Positions 27,802 to 36,244 of a stretch of DNA of 63,708 nucleotides are shown here, in pieces. The position numbers and the translations under genes are program-made. Source of the stretch: Candidatus Methylomirabilota bacterium (lineage in GTDB: Bacteria > Methylomirabilota > Methylomirabilia > Methylomirabilales > Methylomirabilaceae); NCBI GenBank assembly GCA_028870115.1, contig JAGWQH010000042.1:1-63708 (forward strand). Direction: 5' to 3'. The number at the start of each line of letters is the position of its first letter. The first letter of the stretch is position 1. Below the pieces are notes generated by a model. That model saw only the letters and a program-made list of their open reading frames with translations. It was not told where the DNA came from and searched no databases.

Positions 27802-29142
27802 ATGAGATCTGGAGGTCCTTTTTGGAAGGGGCGGAAGGGCATAGTCGTCGCACTGATTCTGGCGCTGTTGGTCATCGGTGGCGGCGTCCACCATGAGGTC
27901 ACGGCTGTCGAGGACAGCTACGAGCGGTTGAAGGTCTTCGCCGAGGTCCTGTCGCTGATCCAGGCGAATTACGTAGAGGAGACGAAGCCCCGCGACCTTA
28001 TCTACAGCGGCATTAAAGGGATGCTGGAGTCGCTCGATCCTCATAGCGCGTTCATGCCGCCCGATATCTTCAAAGAGATGCAGGTCGAGACCCAGGGCTC
28101 GTTCGGAGGTTTGGGGATCGAAATCACGGTCAAGGACAGGATGCTCACGGTGGTGGCGCCGATCGAAGGGACCCCTGCCGATCGAGCCGGCATTCATCCA
28201 GGCGACCGAATCATCAAGATCGACGGGAGCCCGACTAAAGATATGACCCTCATGGAGGCGGTGAAAAAACTCCGCGGTGCTAAGGGTACGAGCGTCACCC
28301 TGGTTATCCTCCGCGAGGAGTCCCCTGGGCCGTTCGAGCTGACGTTGGTTCGGGAGGTCATCGAGGTCAAGAGCGTCAAGGCCAAAGACCTGGGCGATGG
28401 GGTCGCTTACGTCAGGATCAGCGCGTTCCAGGAGCGGACCGGGAAGGATCTTCAGAAGGCAATCGAACAGTTGGGACAGAACGGGATGTCCGCGATGGTA
28501 CTGGATCTTCGCAACAACCCGGGCGGCCTCTTGAATCAGGCTGTCCAGGTGTCCGATCTGTTCCTGGACCAAGGGCAGCTCATCGTCTACACCGAGGGTC
28601 GGATCAAGAACCAGAATCTCCGCTTCTCGGCCGAACACGGGAATCAGATCCCCAAGGTCCCTATGGTCGTGCTGGTGAATGGGGGGTCCGCCAGCGCCTC
28701 CGAAATTGTCGCAGGCGCGCTTCAGGACTGGAAGAGGGCAGTGGTCCTTGGGACCAAAACCTTCGGGAAGGGATCGGTGCAGACGGTTGTTCCGCTAAGC
28801 GATGGATCCGGTCTGCGTTTGACCACGGCGAAGTACTTCACGCCAAAGGGGCGATCAATCCACGGCACAGGACTTATGCCTGATATCATTGTGGAGGCGC
28901 CACGGCCCGCCATGGCGAAGGCGCAAGTTAGCCCCGTTGAAAAGGCGGGTGAGCCGGGAAAGGAGCGGCCTGAGAAGAGACAGGAGAAAAAGATTTCCGA
29001 AGAGGAGGGAGACGCAACTCTCCAGATCGGCAAGCAAGAGGGGCCAGATCCGAACAGCGATGTCCAGTTAAAGCGGGCGATGGAGATTCTCAAGGCGAGT
29101 CAGATCCTCGAAAAGGGTCTTACGAAGGGAAACGCAGGCTAA
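27802..29142 (+). CDS. ctpA: C-terminal processing peptidase, S41 family
   Basis: 446 residues. An N-terminal signal/anchor helix (IVVALILALLVIGGGV), a PDZ domain (~90-175, GSFGGLGIEI, RAGIHPGDRIIKIDG) and the S41 catalytic core. The serine is in NGGSASASEI and the lysine in GTKTFGKGSVQT. It ends in a charged, probably disordered tail. A periplasmic protease that trims hydrolases and lipoproteins. AGGAGG precedes the ATG. It follows envC, as is frequent. Confidence 0.95.
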   Translation: MRSGGPFWKGRKGIVVALILALLVIGGGVHHEVTAVEDSYERLKVFAEVLSLIQANYVEETKPRDLIYSGIKGMLESLDPHSAFMPPDIFKEMQVETQGSFGGLGIEITVKDRMLTVVAPIEGTPADRAGIHPGDRIIKIDGSPTKDMTLMEAVKKLRGAKGTSVTLVILREESPGPFELTLVREVIEVKSVKAKDLGDGVAYVRISAFQERTGKDLQKAIEQLGQNGMSAMVLDLRNNPGGLLNQAVQVSDLFLDQGQLIVYTEGRIKNQNLRFSAEHGNQIPKVPMVVLVNGGSASASEIVAGALQDWKRAVVLGTKTFGKGSVQTVVPLSDGSGLRLTTAKYFTPKGRSIHGTGLMPDIIVEAPRPAMAKAQVSPVEKAGEPGKERPEKRQEKKISEEEGDATLQIGKQEGPDPNSDVQLKRAMEILKASQILEKGLTKGNAG

Positions 29143-29167
29143 AGACAGTGATTAACGGCCACCCCCT

Positions 29168-29256
29168 GTCATTGCGAGCGACTGAAGGGAGCGTGGCAAT
29201 CTCACCGCACTTTCCCTGCGAGATTGCTTCGGTCGCTACGCTCCCTTGCAATGACA
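29168..29256. repeat. GTCATTGCGAG dispersed repeat, copy 2
   Basis: Starts GTCATTGCGAGCGACTGAAG and ends CTCCCTTGCAATGAC. Same family as 24574-24663 and lies between ctpA and tsaD. Confidence 0.85.
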
Positions 29257-29275
29257 TACCGGGACGTTTGCATTG

Positions 29276-30370
29276 ATGGCACACCTGACCTTGGGGATCG
29301 AAACGTCCTGCGATGAGACAGCGGCCGCTATCCTGGAGGATGGCCGACATATCCGCTCTTCCGTCGTCGCCTCCCAGGATATTCTCCACGCCCCCTACGG
29401 CGGGGTCGTCCCTGAGCTGGCCTCCCGACGTCACGTCGAGGCGATCTGGCCGGTGGTCCAGGAGGCGTTCATGAGAGCGGAGGTCGGCCTTGGCGACCTT
29501 GATGGTATTGCGGCAACGGCCGGACCAGGGCTGATCGGTTCCCTGCTGGTCGGTCTCTGCTTCGGGAAGGCGCTCGCCTTTGCCGGTGGTATCCCACTGG
29601 TCGGCGTGAACCACCTGGAGGGACATCTGTATGCCGCCTTGCTGGATCACGAGGGACTTTCTTTTCCCTTCACCGGACTCGTGGCATCGGGCGGCCACAC
29701 CCACCTGTATCTGGCCACAGCCCCTGGTAATTATCGCCTGCTTGGTCGGACCAGGGACGATGCGGCGGGAGAGGCGTTCGACAAGGTGGCGAAGCTGCTC
29801 AGCCTCGGTTATCCGGGCGGGCCGCTGATCGAGGAGTGGGCGCGGAAGGGCGATCCGAACGTTGTACGATTTCCCAGACCGGTTCCTTCGCGAGGTTCAT
29901 ACGATTTCAGCTTCAGCGGCCTGAAGACCGCGGTGGTCAATTACGTGCAAAGGGTGAAGGGTGAAGGCCAAAATCCCCCCACCCCCCCTTTACAAAAGGG
30001 GGGCACGGGGGGATTTGGAGAACGAGGTGCAGTGGGAGCTACCCTGGACTCTGCGTTTGTCGCGAACATCTGCGCTGGATTCCAGGAGGCGGTGGTGGAT
30101 GTGCTAGTTCGCGTCAGCCTGGCGGCGGCGAAGGCGTCCGCCTCTCGTCGCCTCGTCCTGGCAGGAGGGGTGGCCTGCAACGGCAGGCTTCGGTCGAAGC
30201 TTGCAGACCGTGCAGTAGAGGAAGGCATACAGGTCTACTACCCCAAACCGTCTCTTTGCACCGATAACGCCGCCATGATTGCTGCCGCCGGTTACCCTCG
30301 CCTTCTGCGCGGCGAGCGAGCGTTACTTTCGTTAAACGCCGATGCCGATCTCACTCTGAGCTTGATGTAA
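29276..30370 (+). CDS. tsaD: tRNA N6-threonylcarbamoyladenosine synthase subunit TsaD, with inserted repeat
   Basis: 364 residues of the Kae1/TsaD ASKHA family, essential for the t6A37 tRNA modification. Motifs: GIETSCDETAAA, the iron-binding NHLEGH, VASGGHTHLY and CTDNAAMIAAAG. After KTAVVNYVQRVKGEG the protein carries an additional QNPPTPPLQKGGTGGFGE peptide encoded by the palindromic element at 29971-30016. The family continues normally afterwards with FVANICAGFQEAV. ATG 29276 is preferred over the adjacent TTG. Confidence 0.95.
   Translation: MAHLTLGIETSCDETAAAILEDGRHIRSSVVASQDILHAPYGGVVPELASRRHVEAIWPVVQEAFMRAEVGLGDLDGIAATAGPGLIGSLLVGLCFGKALAFAGGIPLVGVNHLEGHLYAALLDHEGLSFPFTGLVASGGHTHLYLATAPGNYRLLGRTRDDAAGEAFDKVAKLLSLGYPGGPLIEEWARKGDPNVVRFPRPVPSRGSYDFSFSGLKTAVVNYVQRVKGEGQNPPTPPLQKGGTGGFGERGAVGATLDSAFVANICAGFQEAVVDVLVRVSLAAAKASASRRLVLAGGVACNGRLRSKLADRAVEEGIQVYYPKPSLCTDNAAMIAAAGYPRLLRGERALLSLNADADLTLSLM
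29971..30016. repeat. Palindromic element in tsaD (copy 1)
   Basis: Begins AAATCCCCCCACCCCCCC, centre TTTACAAAA, ends GGGGGGCACGGGGGGATTT. It is read in frame. Related copies lie at 31905-31947, 32069-32114 and 34473-34519. Confidence 0.9.
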
Positions 30371-30380
30371 GGGAACATGA

Positions 30381-30884
30381 ATGGCGAAACTGCCGATCCT
30401 GCTTTACCCATCCCCCGTCATCCGAAAGAAGTCGCGGTTGGTCACATCGATTGACGGCGAACTGCAGCGCTTCATGGATGACATGGTGGAAACCATGTAT
30501 GCGGCGCCAGGCATGGGGCTTGCCGCTCCCCAGGTGGGAGCACTCAAGCAGGTCATCGTCCTGGACCCGTCCGACGATCGTGCATCCCGCCGACCCCTGG
30601 TCCTTATCAATCCCGTGCTGGTCGCTGGTGAAGGACACATCGTGGAGGAAGAGGGATGCCTCTGCATCCCTGACCTGAATGAGCCGGTCTCGCGATTCAA
30701 GCAGGTGGTTGTGAAGGCCTATGACCGGAATGAGAAGGAGATCACTCTGGAGGGAACTGACTTGCTGGCGCGTATCCTGCAGCACGAGATCGATCACCTG
30801 GATGGTGTCTTATTCATCGACCGCCTGAGCACGGCTAAGCGTCTTTTGCTCAAGCGACGGCTCAAGAAGGCCGCAAAAGACTAG
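30381..30884 (+). CDS. def: Peptide deformylase
   Basis: 167 residues; removes the N-formyl group from nascent proteins. All three motifs are present: GMGLAAPQVG, EEGCLCIPDL (metal cysteine in GCL) and QHEIDHLDGVLF (HExxH). It lies 10 bp after tsaD and is probably co-transcribed. Confidence 0.97.
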   Translation: MAKLPILLYPSPVIRKKSRLVTSIDGELQRFMDDMVETMYAAPGMGLAAPQVGALKQVIVLDPSDDRASRRPLVLINPVLVAGEGHIVEEEGCLCIPDLNEPVSRFKQVVVKAYDRNEKEITLEGTDLLARILQHEIDHLDGVLFIDRLSTAKRLLLKRRLKKAAKD

Positions 30885-30886
30885 GG

Positions 30887-30942
30887 TGTAGGGGCGCTGC
30901 TTGCTGCGCCCGAGGTGGGCAGGACAAGCTCTGCCCCTACAA
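30887..30942. repeat. TGTAGGGGC palindromic repeat between def and surA
   Basis: Outer arms TGTAGGGGC and GCCCCTACA with an imperfect middle containing GCTGCTTGCTGC. It separates convergent genes and could act as a transcript end. Confidence 0.6.
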
Positions 30943-31980
30943 TTTCATTTCGATGTTGGCCTTGGTCTTGAGATCTTCGATCCATTCCTTAAATTTGGCC
31001 TCAGTCCTCTGATCAAACAGGATAGTGCGGAGGCGCTCCTTCACCTGTTCGAATGGCAGAGGCCGACCAGGGACCCGCTCCTCGACCACAATGATGTGGA
31101 AACCGGCCGGCGTCGTGATGATGCCGCTGGGCTGCCCGATCGGCAGGGTGAGCGCAGCCTGCTCTAACTCAGGCGCAAGCTCTCCACGCTTCATCGTCCA
31201 GACCTCACCGCTGGATGACGCGAGCGGCCCTTCGGAGTACTGCTCGGCGACCGTAGAGAAATTGGTCCCCGTCTTGAGAAGCGCCTGCGCCTCCTCAATC
31301 CGGTTCTTGGCGCGCAACAGCTCGCTGGGCGTCGCTTGCGGCGGTATAGCCACGAGGAGATGGCGAATCTTGAACTGGGGGATCTCTCTGAATTGGTCCT
31401 GCTGTTGCTGGTAATATTGCTGAACCTCCTCGTCAAGCACCACGACCTTGGCTCGCACCCGCCTCGCCACCAGCTTTGTCAGGGTCACCTGGTCGGTGAT
31501 CCCTTTCCGAAACTGCTCCTCACTGAGTAGTTCTCTGGACAGCGCAGCCTTCAGATCTTCGTCGCTGTTCAACCCGTTGCGCTTCTTCAACTCCTCAATA
31601 GCGGACTGAATCTCTGTCGGAGTCGCCTCGATCTTCTCCTTCTTCGCCTCCTGGAGTTGCAGTCTCCTGAGAATCAACTCGTCCAGGATCTGGCGTTCCG
31701 TACTACGAAGCTGCCGTTCTCGCTCCGCCCCCAGCGTGTCTTGCACAATCCTTCGAATGGCCTGGAGTCCTTCCTCTTGCACCTCGGTCAACGTAATCAC
31801 GTCATCGTTGACAACGGCGACGATGCGATCGAGGATGACTGCTTCGGAACTCTGGGCTGTGAGGATACCGAGCAGGATGGCTGCGGCGGCGCACCCCCTA
31901 CTCCAAATCTCTCCGTGCCCCCCTTTTGCGGGGGGGTGGGGGGATTTTACGCCCCGCACCCTGCGCCTGTTCATCGACAC
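30937..31980 (-). CDS. surA: SurA-type periplasmic chaperone/peptidyl-prolyl isomerase with inserted repeat
   Basis: 347 residues. SurA N-terminal domain (ILDRIVAVVNDDVITLTEV) and one parvulin (PpiC) domain (KIRHLLVAIPP to TPAGFHIIVVEER). It escorts outer-membrane proteins. The palindromic element at 31905-31947 is translated as VKSPHPPAKGGHGEIW between MNRRRVRG and the hydrophobic signal core (AAAAILLGILTA), giving an unusually long n-region. The start overlaps the mfd stop by 10 bases, so translation is probably coupled. Confidence 0.92.
   Translation of the reverse strand: MSMNRRRVRGVKSPHPPAKGGHGEIWSRGCAAAAILLGILTAQSSEAVILDRIVAVVNDDVITLTEVQEEGLQAIRRIVQDTLGAERERQLRSTERQILDELILRRLQLQEAKKEKIEATPTEIQSAIEELKKRNGLNSDEDLKAALSRELLSEEQFRKGITDQVTLTKLVARRVRAKVVVLDEEVQQYYQQQQDQFREIPQFKIRHLLVAIPPQATPSELLRAKNRIEEAQALLKTGTNFSTVAEQYSEGPLASSSGEVWTMKRGELAPELEQAALTLPIGQPSGIITTPAGFHIIVVEERVPGRPLPFEQVKERLRTILFDQRTEAKFKEWIEDLKTKANIEMKL
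31905..31947. repeat. Palindromic element in surA (copy 2)
   Basis: Plus strand begins AAATCTCTCCGTGCCCCCC and ends GGTGGGGGGATTT. It encodes part of the SurA pre-signal segment on the minus strand. Confidence 0.9.
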
Positions 31981-34900
31981 GTCTGAAGTCGCGATAACAG
32001 CGTCTGAGCGGTAGTGATCTTGTCGCCCCCATCCACCGCATATTCCAGGGCATCACACCCTGCTCCGTAAATCCCTCCGTGCCCCCCTTTTGTAACGGGG
32101 GGGTGGGGGGATTTCGGAATGTAGCGCAACCGGCCGCCCTCTTCACGAAGCAGGGCCGCCACCTTGTCCGCAGCAAGGGGTGGCGACTCACTGAACACGA
32201 TACGGATCGTCTTGCCTACGGCGTCAACCTCGCGAATGTGGAGCGTCCTGGCCAGGATCCTGAGGGCCATTGCGGTCAGCAGCCGTTCTGTCTCGTGGGG
32301 AGGCTCGCCAAAGCGATCGACCAGTTCCTCCCGGAAGGCGGAGACCTCTTGCAGCACAGAGAGCGCAGCCAACCGTTTGTAGAGCTGGAGCCGGATGTTG
32401 GGATCCTCCACGTAGGCCTCCGGCAAATATCCCTCCGCCTCCAACCTGATGGAAGGCTCAACAGATTCCGCAACCGCTTCACCCTTCAACTCCTTGACCG
32501 TCGACTCGATCAATCGGCAGTACAGATCAATTCCCACAGCAGCGATCTGGCCGTGTTGCTCCGGCCCCAGGAGGTTACCCGTACCTCTGATCTCCAGATC
32601 CCTCGCCGCTACCTTGAATCCGGAGCCAAGATCGGTCAGTTCCGCAATGACCTGGAGTCTCTTCTTGGCCACCTCGGTAAGCACGGTATCCTTCGGCACC
32701 AGGAGGTAGGCATAGGCTCGATGCTTATCCCGACCGACCCGCCCGCGAAGCTGATAAAGCTGCGCCAGGCCCAAGGCATCGGCTCGATCGATGATGATGG
32801 TGTTGGCCGTGCCTACATCCAGACCGGATTCGATGATCGTGGTGCACAGCAGGATATTAAACTTGCCGTCGTAGAAGTCGCACATAACCCGTTCCAGGCG
32901 CTCTTCCGGCAACTCGCCGTGCGCTACCGTCAGCTTCGCCTCTGGGACCAACCGCTTGATCAGACGCGCCACGTTCTGGATGCTCTCCACGCGATTGTGG
33001 ACGAAAAAGACCTGTCCGCCTCGATCTAATTCGTGCTCTATCGCCTCCTTAATGAGAGCAGGATCGAACCTGGCCACGGTCGTCCTGATCGAGAGACGGT
33101 TCTCCGGCGGGGTTTCGATGGTACTGATATCCCTGACCCCCAACATCGACATATGAAGGGTCCGCGGAATCGGCGTTGCCGTGAGCGTCAGGACATCGAC
33201 CTGTCGCCGGAGTTGCTTCAGGCGTTCCTTGGCTGCGACGCCGAAGCGGTGTTCCTCATCCACCACAAGCAGCCCCAAGTCCCGGAAGTGGATATCCTTT
33301 TGGAGCAGGCGGTGGGTCCCGATTACAATGTCGACGGTACCGTCACGAACGCCGCGCAGCACGTCGCCCTGCTCCTTGCGGCTGCGGAAGCGCGACAGCA
33401 TCTCAACCTTGGCTGGGAAGCCGCCGAACCGCTCGGAAAACGTCTGAGCATGCTGTAGGGCGAGGACCGTCGTCGGCACCAACACCGCCACCTGTTTCCC
33501 CCCTATGACCGTCTTGAAGGCGGCCCGCATCGCTACCTCGGTCTTACCGTACCCGACGTCACCGCAGATCAGACGATCCATCGGCCGGTCTCGCTCCATG
33601 TCGGCCTTGACGGCGGCGATCGCCTGGAGTTGGTCCGGCGTTTCCTCGTACGGGAATCCGGCCTCGAATTCCCGTTGCCACGGCGTATCGGGAGGGAGGG
33701 CATGTCCCTTGATGACCTTTCTGGCCGCATACAGCGTGAGCAGCTCCTGGGCCATCTCGCGGACGGACGCCTTGACCCGTTCCTTCGCCTTGGCCCAGGA
33801 GGCGCTCCCCAACCGATCGAGGGCCGGTGGATTGCCGTCAGCACCCGCATACCGATGAATCAGATGGAGTGTCCTGGTAGGCACATAGAGCTTGGCGTGA
33901 TCGGCATAGACGAGGAGCAGGTAGTCGCCCTCCGTCCCCCCTACAGTGAGCTGTCGCAGCCCTTTGTATACGCCGATCCCATGATCCTCGTGGACAACAT
34001 AATCGCCGTAGGCCAGGTCCTGGTAGGAAGCAAGGGAGGAGACCTCCTTCGGTCGTGAGCGGCGAGGCGGAATATGTCGAGTCCCGAAGATCTCGGCCTC
34101 TGTGATATAGGTCAGTGAAGCCTCATCCAGATGGAAGCCGCCGCTGAGTTCGTGAGAAAGAATGGTAATTTCGCCCGGCGAGGCCATCCCCAGGCCGACA
34201 GAGGCCGCGACGTCGTGCTCCCTGAGCACCTCAGCCAGACGCCGACCCTGGGCCTCACTCCTGCAGACCAGGTGGATTCTTCGGCCCTGCCGACGCCACC
34301 CTTCAAGGTCGCCGATGAGTCCCGTCATTCGTCCACGGTAGGCCGTGATGGTGCGCACCTGAAAACCGATGGTCGCCGCTTCCCCAAGGCTGTTCGTTGG
34401 TAAGAACTCCTCCAGAAAGATCCGCGGCCTCAGGGAGAGTTTCTGCTCAAAGTCACTCCAGTCGAGGTGCGAAAATCCCCCCGTACTCCCCTTTACCAAA
34501 GGGGGGCCTGGGGAGATTTGTTGCGGGCTATGTTCAGTGAAGTCGCGCGCCGCCGCTCGGAGTCCCGCGGGATCTATCAGGGCCCACAGGGCGTCCGGCG
34601 CCACGTACTGCAGGAGATCGGCCGGTTCCTCCAGCGCCTGCCGGCGCGCGTCATCGGTCAGTGGCACTTCTACAACAGGCAGGACGGTCACCTGCTCGAC
34701 GGGGCGGATAGACCGCTGGGTAGCCGGATCGAATGCGCGGAGCTCAAGTACCTCGTCGCCGAAGAACTCAGCGCGCACAGGAAGATCCGGCGCATCGATA
34801 CAGCTCAGGCCAGGGCTGAGGGGAAACAGGTCGAGGAGATTCCCGCGCAGGCTGTATTCGCCCCGGTCTGTCACCTGATGTACTCGACGGTAACCACCTA

Positions 34901-35357
34901 TTTCGAGAGCAACGAGAAGCTCGTCTCGCGTGATCAATCGCCCGACGTACAGCGTGAAGGCTGCTCCCAGGAGAGCTGAGGGGGGAGAGAGCGGTTCGAG
35001 CGCCGCTCGAAAAGAGATAACTGTTAGAGGAAGCTCTTTGGTGGCGAGACCTGCCAGGCAGGTAATCCGCTGATACCCGGTTTCAGGGTCCTCATCACGT
35101 TCCGGTAAGAAACCCACCGAGCCGGAGAAGAAGACCTGCAGATCCTTCGCCAGCAACTCGGCCTCAGCGGACGAGGAAGCCACTACCACAAGGGGGCGCC
35201 TCGACCGGCGAGCGATATGGGAGAGGATCAACGCTTTCGAGGTCCCGAAGAGACCGGTGAGAGATAGCGCGTCTTCCCCGCTGTCAAGCCGAGCCATAAT
35301 CTCCGCAATCTCAGGGATCAGGAGATCTTCCGACGACTCCTTTGAGCGTATCACCAT
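31971..35357 (-). CDS. mfd: Transcription-repair coupling factor Mfd, with two inserted repeats
   Basis: 1128 residues. N-terminal UvrB-homology region, RNA-polymerase-interacting domain (GDYVVHEDHGIGVYKGL), RecG-like translocase (Walker A GDVGYGKTE, DEEHRFG, TATPIPRTL, RGRVGRDKHRAYAYLL) and C-terminal TRCF domain. It removes stalled RNA polymerase and recruits UvrA. Two palindromic elements are translated in frame: QQISPGPPLVKGSTGGF near residue 285 in the N-terminal half (34473-34519) and IPKSPHPPVTKGGHGGIY near the C-terminus (32069-32114). Motor motifs are intact, so it is likely functional. Confidence 0.96.
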   Translation of the reverse strand: MVIRSKESSEDLLIPEIAEIMARLDSGEDALSLTGLFGTSKALILSHIARRSRRPLVVVASSSAEAELLAKDLQVFFSGSVGFLPERDEDPETGYQRITCLAGLATKELPLTVISFRAALEPLSPPSALLGAAFTLYVGRLITRDELLVALEIGGYRRVHQVTDRGEYSLRGNLLDLFPLSPGLSCIDAPDLPVRAEFFGDEVLELRAFDPATQRSIRPVEQVTVLPVVEVPLTDDARRQALEEPADLLQYVAPDALWALIDPAGLRAAARDFTEHSPQQISPGPPLVKGSTGGFSHLDWSDFEQKLSLRPRIFLEEFLPTNSLGEAATIGFQVRTITAYRGRMTGLIGDLEGWRRQGRRIHLVCRSEAQGRRLAEVLREHDVAASVGLGMASPGEITILSHELSGGFHLDEASLTYITEAEIFGTRHIPPRRSRPKEVSSLASYQDLAYGDYVVHEDHGIGVYKGLRQLTVGGTEGDYLLLVYADHAKLYVPTRTLHLIHRYAGADGNPPALDRLGSASWAKAKERVKASVREMAQELLTLYAARKVIKGHALPPDTPWQREFEAGFPYEETPDQLQAIAAVKADMERDRPMDRLICGDVGYGKTEVAMRAAFKTVIGGKQVAVLVPTTVLALQHAQTFSERFGGFPAKVEMLSRFRSRKEQGDVLRGVRDGTVDIVIGTHRLLQKDIHFRDLGLLVVDEEHRFGVAAKERLKQLRRQVDVLTLTATPIPRTLHMSMLGVRDISTIETPPENRLSIRTTVARFDPALIKEAIEHELDRGGQVFFVHNRVESIQNVARLIKRLVPEAKLTVAHGELPEERLERVMCDFYDGKFNILLCTTIIESGLDVGTANTIIIDRADALGLAQLYQLRGRVGRDKHRAYAYLLVPKDTVLTEVAKKRLQVIAELTDLGSGFKVAARDLEIRGTGNLLGPEQHGQIAAVGIDLYCRLIESTVKELKGEAVAESVEPSIRLEAEGYLPEAYVEDPNIRLQLYKRLAALSVLQEVSAFREELVDRFGEPPHETERLLTAMALRILARTLHIREVDAVGKTIRIVFSESPPLAADKVAALLREEGGRLRYIPKSPHPPVTKGGHGGIYGAGCDALEYAVDGGDKITTAQTLLSRLQTCR
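32069..32114. repeat. Palindromic element in mfd C-terminus (copy 3)
   Basis: Begins AAATCCCTCCGTGCCCCCC, ends GGTGGGGGGATTT. In frame, followed by the normal C-terminal helix of Mfd. Confidence 0.9.
34473..34519. repeat. Palindromic element in mfd N-terminal half (copy 4)
   Basis: Begins AAATCCCCCCGTACTCCCC, ends CCTGGGGAGATTT. More diverged than the other copies but with the same ends and size. Confidence 0.85.
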
Positions 35358-35375
35358 AAGATCAGCTCTTAACCC

Positions 35376-35882
35376 TTAGCTTTCAGCTTGTTGCGGAGGC
35401 GCCATCTCCAGGATACGACGCACGATACGGCTTGTGGAACAGCCCTCCATCAACGGGATCGTGACAACCTGCCCGCCACGCCTCTCTACCGTCTGCCGAC
35501 CGACGACCTCTTCCTTGGCCCAGTCGGCGCCCTTAACCAACAGATCGGGCTCAAGCGCTGCAATGATGCGGCTCGGGTCCGCTTCCTCGAAGATCACGAC
35601 GTAGTCGACCGAGGCCAGAGCCGAGAGTAACTCTGCCCGCTCATCCTGTAAGAGCACAGGTCGGGACGGACCCTTGAGAAGTCGGACGGACGCATCACTG
35701 TTCAAACCGACGATCAGCAGGTCGCCCAGCGCCCGCGCCTGCTGCAACAAGCGGGTATGTCCTCGGTGGAGTAGATCGAAACAGCCATTCGTAAACACTA
35801 CCCGCTTGCCCAGCGCCCGGCGCTGCCTGACGATGACACACAGCTCTTCTAGGGTTCGGAGCTTTCCGACATCGACCGTCAT
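35376..35882 (-). CDS. rfaE2: Heptose 1-phosphate adenylyltransferase (HldE C-domain type)
   Basis: 168-residue nucleotidyltransferase of the cytidylyltransferase fold. The motif is FTNGCFDLLHRGHTRLL (HxGH-type), with LLVKGADW and the terminal CSTSRIVRRI. It activates D-glycero-beta-D-manno-heptose 1-phosphate to ADP-heptose for LPS core. The kinase half of HldE is absent; the GHMP kinase at 21.8 kb is a candidate kinase partner. Its ATG overlaps the preceding DUF2007 stop (ATGA). Confidence 0.92.
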   Translation of the reverse strand: MTVDVGKLRTLEELCVIVRQRRALGKRVVFTNGCFDLLHRGHTRLLQQARALGDLLIVGLNSDASVRLLKGPSRPVLLQDERAELLSALASVDYVVIFEEADPSRIIAALEPDLLVKGADWAKEEVVGRQTVERRGGQVVTIPLMEGCSTSRIVRRILEMAPPQQAES

Positions 35883-36139
35883 TCCGCCTTCTCAACCTTC
35901 CCTGGTACAAGAGAGAGTGATCCATGCAGAATGGCCTGTTCGATCAGCCGTCTCCCTTTTTCAGCATACGGAGTGGAGGTGATCAGCCGGATCTCCCCAA
36001 GCGGGCCGAACGTAATCCCTTGAAATCCACCGACTCGCATAGAACGGAGCCAGCATGGGACCCCGTGGCGCTCTAGATGCAGGCGGAGCAGTTCCGCCTG
36101 CATCTCATCATACGTCACATAAATCATCCGTTCAGACAT
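35879..36139 (-). CDS. DUF2007-like small protein
   Basis: 86 residues: MSERMIYVTYDEMQAELLRLHLERHGVPCWLRS then an FGPLGEIRLITS strand and an AEKGRRLIEQ helix. This is the alpha-beta pattern of the putative signal-transducing DUF2007 family (PII-like fold). It overlaps rfaE2 by 4 bases and heads the rfaE2-mfd-surA transcript. Biochemical role unknown. Confidence 0.8.
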   Translation of the reverse strand: MSERMIYVTYDEMQAELLRLHLERHGVPCWLRSMRVGGFQGITFGPLGEIRLITSTPYAEKGRRLIEQAILHGSLSLVPGKVEKAE

Positions 36140-36162
36140 CCGTAGCCTATCGTAAACTGGTG

Positions 36163-36210
36163 GCCGTTCGACCTGCCTGTACCGGAGTCACGGCAGACAG
36201 GTCGAACGGC
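36163..36210. repeat. Long inverted repeat between pal and DUF2007 gene
   Basis: GCCGTTCGACCTG (36163-36175) and its perfect complement (36198-36210), 22-nt loop. No U-run; a REP-like palindrome or RNA-stabilising hairpin. Confidence 0.65.
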
Positions 36211-36244
36211 ATAAAGCAGGGCGGTTTCCCGGAAGAGGAAGTGA

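Noticed and set aside
32079-33029. 316-residue plus-strand ORF
   Set aside because: Antisense to mfd; starts inside the palindromic repeat.
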